54,245 nt of DNA, taken from assembly GCA_022539475.1 (NCBI GenBank), contig VCMS01000447.1, positions 1-54,245 on the forward strand, given 5' to 3'. This DNA is from Gracilaria domingensis (lineage: Eukaryota; Rhodophyta; Florideophyceae; Gracilariales; Gracilariaceae). Positions 20,625 through 27,959 of this stretch are shown piece after piece; position 1 is the stretch's first letter; each line of letters opens with the position of its first letter. The position numbers and the translations under genes are program-made. The notes beneath the pieces are model-generated. The model had not been told where the DNA came from, searched no databases, and was given only the letters and a program-made list of their open reading frames with translations.

Positions 20625-21740
20625 GTAGCGAGAATAACAACAACAAACTGCAAGCGATCGGGTGCATAAGGAACTAAGATTCCTGGTACCCTAGGGAGTC
20701 GGACCCCTGACCCCCGGAGACCCTCCGGGTAGGAAACGACTTTCTTCTGTCTACCTCCTCCTGCGTTCCAGGAGAAGGCGCGTCGCTCTCTACGAGACGT
20801 CCAGAGGATGGTTAGTGACCAAAGATATGCCTTCACCAAGTTAAACCCTCTCTGGTCTCTTGCAAGAACTTGCGCGACCCTGATACTGCAGGTACTATGA
20901 CAAACCGAGGTACGCTTCCAGCAAGCAAACAATCAAGTTCACAAGCGGCCTGATCCTGAAAAGGAGGTCAGCCTACGACACGTCGCCTCCCCGCACCACC
21001 GCAGCAGTACGGATCAAAAGCTCGTTTCAGTTTGTCTTCCCAACAGATCAAGAACCCAACACACAGTCAGGTCACACACAACAAAGGTGAACCACCCCTG
21101 TTCGATGCAGTACGTCACGGCACCCCGTCAACTTCAGCACTCGCGGTACTACCAGGTCTTCGACCGACACCGTTATCTGCCCCGAAGGACCGGTGGGAGC
21201 CCGCTCGACAGCGCGTCCGAATTGGTTCAAGCCGCCAGACTAACGTCCCCGATTGCTCGGATCAACCGCTCGTCGCACCGAAACCCAAGTGATCACCACA
21301 AATGCCGAGCACACAGGCAGTGCCCGGACTTCAACGAAAAAACGAATGCTGAGCACAACACACAAGTGCACAGACTTCAACGACAACGGTACTCAACCCC
21401 TCGGATCAGAACCCGCAAACACGACACGGGGATCACAACAACGAAAACAGAGGCGAGAAACCAACAAAGCGGATAGCGATCGACGAAAACGAAAATGAAC
21501 TAGAAACCAAACAGAATCACGAAAGTAGAACAGCGTCGAGCCACTACCACCACAACGCCCTCAGGGAGGAACGCAAACCAAAAGGGAAATACAACACCAC
21601 CAAACCGGTCAACGACAAGAAACACGACGAAAAAAAACATCGAAAACATCAACAACGGCGTTCAACAACATGGACGGCGGTGAGGGAGAGCGGCGGAAAG
21701 GGAAACCTCATGACGAACGACAACGGCAGAGGTCAGCGGG
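20625..21740 (-). mobile_element. B element leader
   Basis: Nearly identical to 2180-3237 and clearly homologous to the A leader. It contains the four shared hairpins between about 20665 and 20785. The short open frames are unconserved shadows in a low-complexity, purine-rich context; I see no gene. Confidence 0.8.
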
Positions 21741-21755
21741 GCTGGGCCCATAACC
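21741..21755 (-). promoter_or_regulatory. B primer-binding site (initiator tRNA-Met anticodon arm)
   Basis: GCTGGGCCCATAACC on the plus strand, directly against the 5' LTR. It is identical to the family A site, so A and B can share a primer. Confidence 0.85.
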
Positions 21756-22748
21756 TGTTAGAGGTTATAGCTGGGATCGGAAAGTTGACATGAGGAAGGA
21801 TGGGGGGATGCAAGGGAAGTTCGCCAGCTCTGGCTCAGATTTACTTGGAGGTGCTTGAGTCACAACCTATATAGCACTTCTTCGCTACTCCATCATGGGA
21901 CTCCAACTCTGACCAACATGCAACTCACTAACCAGAGACACTCAATACTACCAATCATCTACAGACATAACATGGTAACAGTGCCAAACTGCTTACAACA
22001 GCAGTGCACAACAACGCACAACAGTGTACAACAGTGCACAACAATTCCGTACACTACTGCACAGCAGTGCACAACAATGCACAACAATGCACACCAATGT
22101 AGTAGCCATGCACGTCCCTGACAGTGTACCGACACATTTCTACAGCACACCACGAGCACCACACATCAACGCAGTCAACAATATGACAGCTCACCATAGT
22201 AACACGACCATGCATACACACAATGCAACACCTCACCATCATGACCAGCCATGCTTACGGAACATCACATCACACTTCACGTGTTGCTGGCACGCTGTAA
22301 TCTGTACACCACACCGTAATGTGTACGTGCCAGATACCCAAGTCCCACATCATCAACAAGTACCTGTAAACCACATGACGTCAGTCACTTAGCTGCAACA
22401 TGTTCCATTCATCCATACACACACATTTGCATGTAGCACAACTCAAACATGGTGTAAACTTCACAACACTGACAGTGCTGCCACCTGTACCTTGTGTGCA
22501 CATACATAGCCTTCAACCCTGTACTTCATGACCACTGTACAACCTGTCATCGTTGTACCTTGTGGTCATCCCAGCTGAACGATAGCGTTCCAGTGTAGCC
22601 ATAAACGTTCAACCCATAATGAGTATACCACACAGCAACGTAGTATACCAAACAGAACAACATCAATCTCGGTTTCACGTATCAAGGTACCATTCTAGAC
22701 TCCACACATCTCAACTGCTTGATGTCAGTGACAGCATGACTTCCAACA
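21756..22748 (-). repeat. Family B 5' LTR (993 bp)
   Basis: Plus-strand ends are TGTTAGAGG and TTCCAACA, followed by the CTGAC duplication. It is the partner of 11364-12355 and contains the same GCACAACAGT-like tandem repeat (about 22004-22094). Confidence 0.93.
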
Positions 22749-22943
22749 CTGACCATCAGTACCGGTCGTCTCAGTTGAGAAAGACTGCTCAGCATCAGTG
22801 TTAACCACATTCCAGACACCTTTGATGCGACAGGCGGCACGAAGTCGGTGCCTCCAGAGTGCGTAATCCTCACCACGCTTGCCATGGAAGCGAGAAATCT
22901 TCATACCAGAGTTGGTATCCGTTTCCTTTTCGGAGTCAGACAT
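22749..22943 (-). CDS. Copia family C gag, first 65 codons
   Basis: From ATG at 22941-22943 (MSDSEKETDTNSG) this encodes a Gag N-terminus with the copia-type motif YALWRHRLRAAC. It ends at the CTGAC duplication where B is inserted. The reading frame continues at 11358 once the insertion and one duplication copy are set aside. The start is the first ATG after the leader and precedes recognisable Gag homology by about 15 codons. Confidence 0.88.
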
Positions 22944-23507
22944 GACGAAAGACCTGGTGGAGGACAGCCAGAATCAGAAAAACAGGTAGCAACCAAGCCA
23001 AGAAAAGTAGAAAAACAGCTTGGAAGTGAATAACAAAGATCAAAGACACAAACAAAGAAGCGGAAAGAGAGAATCAACACTTCAGTTACACAAGAGGGTA
23101 AAGGCTGGAGTGGAGTATTCTCAACACTCAACAGCGAGGGCGCCAGCGGAGACCGTGTAACCAGGTCTACAACGCTCGTCGGGACGCGTCCCGTACGCGA
23201 TCACAGGCGGAGTTCGGGTACTCGACGCCTGGAGTATACTCACGGGTGAGACAGAACTCAACCCGGAAACAAGAAGAAGAAGAAGAAGCAGCGGGTCCAC
23301 TGGCAGGATCTGATATCCGGTTACCCTAGAGGTCTGAACCTCTGGTCCCTGGTTACTCTCTCCAGGTGAGGCACGAGTTCTTCTTGACCTACCCTGCTCT
23401 GCGTACTTCAGAGCGAGGGGCTTTACAATCCCTACGAGACGTCCCAGGGAGGTTAGTAGCCAAAGATATGCGTTCACCAGTTAACCCCTGCTAGTCGCTT
23501 GCGGAAA
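22944..23507 (-). mobile_element. Family C leader, running into the gap
   Basis: There is no gene. On the minus strand it has the same succession as the A and B leaders: a GGTTA/CTACGAGAC block near 23430-23475, then four hairpins (plus-strand arms 23396-23401/23409-23414, 23348-23352/23362-23366, 23328-23333/23338-23343, 23306-23309/23315-23318). A GAA-rich tract follows at 23271-23290. Stem sequences differ from those of A but the pairing is kept. Confidence 0.75.
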
Positions 23508-24329
23508 NNNNNNNNNNNNNNNNNNNNNNNNNNNNNNNNNNNNNNNNNNNNNNNNNNNNNNNNNNNNNNNNNNNNNNNNNNNNNNNNNNNNNNNNNNNNN
23601 NNNNNNNNNNNNNNNNNNNNNNNNNNNNNNNNNNNNNNNNNNNNNNNNNNNNNNNNNNNNNNNNNNNNNNNNNNNNNNNNNNNNNNNNNNNNNNNNNNNN
23701 NNNNNNNNNNNNNNNNNNNNNNNNNNNNNNNNNNNNNNNNNNNNNNNNNNNNNNNNNNNNNNNNNNNNNNNNNNNNNNNNNNNNNNNNNNNNNNNNNNNN
23801 NNNNNNNNNNNNNNNNNNNNNNNNNNNNNNNNNNNNNNNNNNNNNNNNNNNNNNNNNNNNNNNNNNNNNNNNNNNNNNNNNNNNNNNNNNNNNNNNNNNN
23901 NNNNNNNNNNNNNNNNNNNNNNNNNNNNNNNNNNNNNNNNNNNNNNNNNNNNNNNNNNNNNNNNNNNNNNNNNNNNNNNNNNNNNNNNNNNNNNNNNNNN
24001 NNNNNNNNNNNNNNNNNNNNNNNNNNNNNNNNNNNNNNNNNNNNNNNNNNNNNNNNNNNNNNNNNNNNNNNNNNNNNNNNNNNNNNNNNNNNNNNNNNNN
24101 NNNNNNNNNNNNNNNNNNNNNNNNNNNNNNNNNNNNNNNNNNNNNNNNNNNNNNNNNNNNNNNNNNNNNNNNNNNNNNNNNNNNNNNNNNNNNNNNNNNN
24201 NNNNNNNNNNNNNNNNNNNNNNNNNNNNNNNNNNNNNNNNNNNNNNNNNNNNNNNNNNNNNNNNNNNNNNNNNNNNNNNNNNNNNNNNNNNNNNNNNNNN
24301 NNNNNNNNNNNNNNNNNNNNNNNNNNNNN
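23508..24329. other. Assembly gap (822 N)
   Basis: An unsequenced run. The C 5' LTR (about 730 bp), the rest of the C leader, the remainder of A7 and the N-terminus of the SET protein would all have to lie here or beyond, so the true gap is probably larger than 822 bases or the join is wrong. Confidence 1.
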
Positions 24330-25043
24330 ACTCAGTCCCTAGGAAAGATACTTGGAAGAACTGGGAACTTTGTCGAGAAATGTGGACAGCGTACTGTAGA
24401 TCTTTGGGAGGGGAAGTACCGAGGAGCTCTGAATCTTATCGATATGCATATGCTGTTGACTGTTGAAGCCAATCGCTATCGCCTACATATATCATTTTCT
24501 AAGATTCGACATCCCCGTGCTGGTATGGGGGTGTTCACGGAACATAAGATATTGGCTGGGGAAACTATCTGTCATTTCTATGGAACTTTGGTGTACACGG
24601 ATCTGAAGAACCGGAAGGAAAGACACTTAACGTATGGAATTGGCTGTCTCGGAGCAACTCCAGTGCGGTACAAGTTGTTTTCTATGATGGTCACTGTGAC
24701 TGGTACGGAGTTTCTGCACCTGAGGAACAGACCAGGACAGGCTCAGGATAGAAAGGAGAGCGAAGTCTACATTGTCCCGGCGCCTTTTTGTATCGGGGGC
24801 TACATTAACGACGCCGGATATCATGCCGGGGATCCCGATTTATCGGAGCCCCGGTCAAACAGGACTCGAAGTGCCAATGTGCAGGTGGTGGAAGCGAAGT
24901 CCGTGATACAGTTCAAGTCAGACCTTTCTAACTATGCTCTACTTCGTTGTAGAGCAGTAAGAGATATTGAGAGGGGCGAAGAGTTGTATTTCGACTACGG
25001 AGAGCAGTACGCCTGGGACTGGGCTCTGACATTGGAGCAATAG
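24330..25043 (+). CDS. SET-domain protein (putative protein lysine methyltransferase), C-terminal 237 residues
   Basis: SET enzymes transfer methyl groups from S-adenosylmethionine to lysine. Counting from the gap edge, the N-terminal SET motif is at about 65-88 (GMGVFTEHKILAGETICHFYG). The region equivalent to the family's NHSC motif is at 156-188 (GGYIND, then RSANVQVVE), and the C-terminal motif GEELYFDYGEQY is at 216-227. The cofactor-binding GxG and the closing DYG Tyr are present; the canonical NHSC Cys is absent. There are no post-SET cysteines. The start lies in the gap. It is followed 248 bp later by another plus-strand ORF and then by a convergent transposase, so it may be a transposon passenger rather than a host gene. 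Confidence 0.8.
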   Translation, partial: TQSLGKILGRTGNFVEKCGQRTVDLWEGKYRGALNLIDMHMLLTVEANRYRLHISFSKIRHPRAGMGVFTEHKILAGETICHFYGTLVYTDLKNRKERHLTYGIGCLGATPVRYKLFSMMVTVTGTEFLHLRNRPGQAQDRKESEVYIVPAPFCIGGYINDAGYHAGDPDLSEPRSNRTRSANVQVVEAKSVIQFKSDLSNYALLRCRAVRDIERGEELYFDYGEQYAWDWALTLEQ

Positions 25044-25291
25044 ATGAGTTCAGTAGCGAATAGAAAGTAAATATGCTTGTGAGTGTTGCAGCTGCCTGCA
25101 ATACGCGTTGTTGTACATGTACACTGGAGCTCTTCATCTGTAACGGCGATATTTGCGACCCATTGGGCACCTCAAATTCCTAAAAAGCAGGAACTGCGGA
25201 GTCTCCCGGAATATCTGAACCATGCACCCCCCCCCCCACCCCCTCCCCCCACCCAACAATTTCGTTTCATTACCCTGTTTATCTCCACAGC
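25044..25291. other. Intergenic stretch with a poly-C tract
   Basis: No gene seen. A C-rich run with a few A and T (about 25225-25254) lies 40 bp before the next ORF. TTTATCTCCACAG at about 25279-25291 resembles a 3' splice site, so the next ORF could be a downstream exon. Confidence 0.5.
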
Positions 25292-26095
25292 ATGGGTATA
25301 ACGCCGAGAAAGCGAAATAGTACGCAGCGGAACAAGAGTGGACAGAAGAAGAGAAGAGCATCGGATGATACGAATCATCCGATAAGCACCGCACTTCCTA
25401 AACGGAAGTCGTCCTCGACGAAGGAGAGAGTCAGTGGGCGTCCTTCTACAGGACTCTCTCGTCCATCTCGCAGCGGAGCGTCTTCCGGGATTGCGTCAAT
25501 AATTCGTGGATCAGCAAACGATGTCCTGCCGTCAACTGCCGATAATGCAAATCGTGCATCTGTCTCTGCTCCTCAAGAAGATGAGGTAACTGGGCCCAGC
25601 GGGTCAGGACAGGAGGCCATGACAACTGGAACCGAAGAGGTTCGTATGACACCAAAACCTTCATGTCCCCGGCCGATATCGAAGACCGGAGCTACTGGGG
25701 CGCGGGTTACGCCGCCCAGTGGATCTGGACAACAAGGGACAATGACGAGAAGTCGTGAGAGCCCTAGTATATTAAGATCGTCACGTCCATCCCTCTCTTC
25801 TAGAACTGGGGCCGCTATGAATCGTATCATGCCTCGCAATGGGTCCGGACAAGGGAGAAACACAATAAGAAATCGAGAGACAACTGATAGACGAGTTACT
25901 TTTCGACCTTCCCCTCTTTCCAGAGCGGGGCCGTTGCAGCTCGTACGAGGCCCAATTCATCTGATATACCATGCCGTGGAGGAGGACATACACGGGAGTT
26001 GGAGCTCGGAGCCGTGCCAAGGGTGGACACAGAACGCCTGCAGCCTCTCGTGGCTAAGGCTATGGCACATGAGGATAGTTCCGATAACGAAATAA
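25292..26095 (+). CDS. Unknown protein with three degenerate 40-residue repeats; frame probably broken near its end
   Basis: The product is 267 residues in this frame and very Ser/Arg/Thr/Pro-rich. The basic N-terminus (MGITPRKRNSTQRNKSGQKK) resembles a nuclear-localisation stretch. Three tandem repeats centred on SGSGQ or NGSGQ start at about residues 102, 141 and 182. After about residue 215 coding character moves to another frame, which reads RPNSSDIPCRGGG and continues to TAA near 26148. I recognise no family. The position between the SET gene and the coiled-coil ORF, all on one strand, suggests the two ORFs were one gene. Confidence 0.5.
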   Translation: MGITPRKRNSTQRNKSGQKKRRASDDTNHPISTALPKRKSSSTKERVSGRPSTGLSRPSRSGASSGIASIIRGSANDVLPSTADNANRASVSAPQEDEVTGPSGSGQEAMTTGTEEVRMTPKPSCPRPISKTGATGARVTPPSGSGQQGTMTRSRESPSILRSSRPSLSSRTGAAMNRIMPRNGSGQGRNTIRNRETTDRRVTFRPSPLSRAGPLQLVRGPIHLIYHAVEEDIHGSWSSEPCQGWTQNACSLSWLRLWHMRIVPITK

Positions 26096-26272
26096 CACCG
26101 AATCCTGCGGCATTACCGGGCCTGTCGCCGAAGAAGCTAGGGAAATAACGGAAGATATCCAAACTGGTGTGAATTCAAGCTCTATGAACAGACCTGATCT
26201 TCTAAATGAACTGAATTGCTTGAAAGAAAAGGTTAAGACGCTACAAGAGGACTTGATGGTTCGGGAATTCTA
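26096..26272 (+). pseudogene. Coding-like linker in shifted frames with a coiled-coil start
   Basis: One frame reads EITEDIQTGVNSS and then NELNCLKEKVKTLQEDLMVR before TAG at 26271-26273. The heptad pattern continues directly in the next ORF in a different frame (KVAQEQSRALKKRLEEK). This suggests an indel, an unrecognised intron or decay between the two ORFs. Confidence 0.45.
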
Positions 26273-27685
26273 GTGAAGGTCGCCCAAGAGCAGAGTAGGG
26301 CTTTGAAAAAGAGGCTTGAAGAGAAGGATCTAGTCATTGAAGGGCTAAGAGGGGCACTGAAACAGGAGGGAGATAGGAGTACACGTGCTGGTGAACCTGG
26401 GCAGACAGGTCGAAAGAAGCATAAAATTGAGGTGTGCGACGAGTTTCGAGGGGTTGCTCGAGCAGTGTATCACAACATGCTGACGTGGGCAAGGAGAGAA
26501 ACAAGTGAGCTATGGCTCGAAGGTGAGTCGCTCACCCGAAATTGGGGTAACCGTGCCGAGAAGGTGGAAGACGCAACTGAGAGTGGGGAAGGGCTTATTG
26601 AGCCGGAGGAAGGTGGTTCATACATGGTTCCTAAAAACCCCGTGGAGCTCTTGGGCAGTTTTGGCATGTTCACACCGTCGGTAGAGGGGAGGCCAGATGC
26701 TTTGCTGAAGAAAATGGTTGAAAGCGAGTTGAAGGAGTTGAGCTGGGAAGGTATTAGAAAAGCATCTCTTACCGACAGGTGTATACTGGAACTTTGTGCA
26801 GATATGTGCCTTAGGCAGAGAATGCGGCAGACCATGAGTGACGTCGTGGGCGTTCGTAAGAGAAATACGAGGGATAAACTATTTCTGCTCCTGGGGTACG
26901 ATCTGATTTGGAGAAGAACAAAGCTGGTAGAAGAGAATGCTGACGAACTCACAATGCAGTTGAAGGAAGCGCAGGAGAACATACTGCGTCTTGACGAAAA
27001 TGGTGTACCGAACACTTCATGGTGGAGAAAAGCCCCATTTGTTCGTCTAAAGTACTCCAATGCGGACAATGTCGAGGATATGCCGACGGAAGATCAAGAC
27101 TTGTTCTTCCGAAACCGTGTCGGGGTACAAGTGCTGAAGGAGTTTATTGGGTATGATGTGGAAGACAAGGATACGGGCACCCTTTTAGATGGCACAATAC
27201 TGTTGCTCGCACGTTTGGACGCTTGGGTGTTGACGGTTGTGAGCCTTCTAAGTACGGATGTGTCAAGGGGTGGCCAGAGACAGAAACTGTTTACAAAGAA
27301 GTTTGCTGAACTGCTACCTCTGTGTTTAAAGAATGTTCTGGGGGATGTTAGGCAACATGTCTTGAGGACCAATTCCAGCGAGTTTCATAATTTTGGAACG
27401 ACAACGGAAGATTGGACTAAGGTTCTTGGTAATGACATGAGAGAGGCTACATTTGGATATCGAATGCCGTCGAACGGAAGACTTTACCTCACTGTGAAAG
27501 AACAATTTCTTATTGACAGGGTGAGCCGAAGATTGGGGTCTATTAGCGATTGCTTCGTTGGTGAATGCGAGGAAGGGGATATGGAGTTCAAGGAAATGGA
27601 CATGAACGATTTCGGAAGTAACACAGGATCACAAGAAAAGGCACCACAAGGTGAACATGTAGAGGATGGAGCCCTTAATGTTTAA
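26273..27685 (+). CDS. Unknown 470-residue protein with N-terminal coiled coil
   Basis: The first ATG-like start is weak (GTG at 26273), so the true N-terminus probably lies upstream in another frame. Residues 1-35 are a charged coiled coil. The rest looks globular, mixed alpha-helical, with segments such as LLGYDLIWRRTKLVEENADELTMQLKEAQENI (second helix/coiled coil, near 210-240) and LLARLDAWVLTVVSLLSTDV (near 310-330). No catalytic motif or known domain is recognised. It converges on the transposase (stop at 27685; transposase stop at 27960). It could be an accessory protein of the same transposon, in the way some large DNA transposons carry a second ORF; that is inference. Confidence 0.6.
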   Translation: MKVAQEQSRALKKRLEEKDLVIEGLRGALKQEGDRSTRAGEPGQTGRKKHKIEVCDEFRGVARAVYHNMLTWARRETSELWLEGESLTRNWGNRAEKVEDATESGEGLIEPEEGGSYMVPKNPVELLGSFGMFTPSVEGRPDALLKKMVESELKELSWEGIRKASLTDRCILELCADMCLRQRMRQTMSDVVGVRKRNTRDKLFLLLGYDLIWRRTKLVEENADELTMQLKEAQENILRLDENGVPNTSWWRKAPFVRLKYSNADNVEDMPTEDQDLFFRNRVGVQVLKEFIGYDVEDKDTGTLLDGTILLLARLDAWVLTVVSLLSTDVSRGGQRQKLFTKKFAELLPLCLKNVLGDVRQHVLRTNSSEFHNFGTTTEDWTKVLGNDMREATFGYRMPSNGRLYLTVKEQFLIDRVSRRLGSISDCFVGECEEGDMEFKEMDMNDFGSNTGSQEKAPQGEHVEDGALNV

Positions 27686-27959
27686 GGCTGTACAAGATCA
27701 ACGTGCTCAGTTGGTCCTTCATCTGAATCATGATAGAATCGATTGATGTAGAATCGGTGTTGAAACCATTGAAGTGGAGGACAAAAAGGTGGAGCAGGGT
27801 AGTTTGATCGAACAACATGGACAGTTCCCTGTAGTGCAGAAGCCGGAACCATCCCGTACCAAGGAGTTAACTCTACGATAGTCTCCGCTTTGGAATGACG
27901 AGGGAACGGAAGAGTGTGGTTCTTTTCATCGTTTGTAGCCCACCGTAAAGATATGCATT
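27686..27959. other. Convergent intergenic region
   Basis: This is the 274 bp between the stops of two convergent ORFs. I see no gene; it presumably holds both 3' untranslated regions. Confidence 0.5.

Larger units (their letters stand above)
11364..22748 (-). mobile_element. Non-autonomous LTR retrotransposon B (4.5 kb without the nested A2)
   Basis: LTRs lie at 11364-12355 and 21756-22748 (about 99% identical by eye), with flanking duplications CTGAC at 11359-11363 and 22749-22753. Inside, on the minus strand, are the primer-binding site, a leader close to that of family A, a hairpin array, a short region with polypurine-like sites and the 3' polypurine tract. No gag, protease, integrase or RT sequence is present, and no ORF is credible. 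The layout is that of a LARD-type element that depends on an autonomous relative; family A shares its leader and LTR ends and is the obvious candidate. A2 (12390-19258) is inserted near its 3' end. Confidence 0.88.
6497..23507 (-). mobile_element. Copia family C element, left LTR to leader, carrying a nested B element
   Basis: Reading on the minus strand, this is leader (23507-22944), gag start (22943-22749), nested B insertion (11364-22748), remaining gag-pol (11358-7219) and 3' LTR (7224-6497). The 5' LTR is missing because the sequence enters the gap at 23508. Apart from the B insertion the polyprotein has no stop or frameshift that I can see, so this was a young and probably functional element when B landed in it. 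It sits inside LTR A7 after GCTAC. Confidence 0.88.

Noticed and set aside
24627..24824. Minus-strand frames within the SET gene and the transposase (for example 26470-27069, 29017-29415)
   Set aside because: Antisense shadows without homology; the opposite strands carry recognisable domains.
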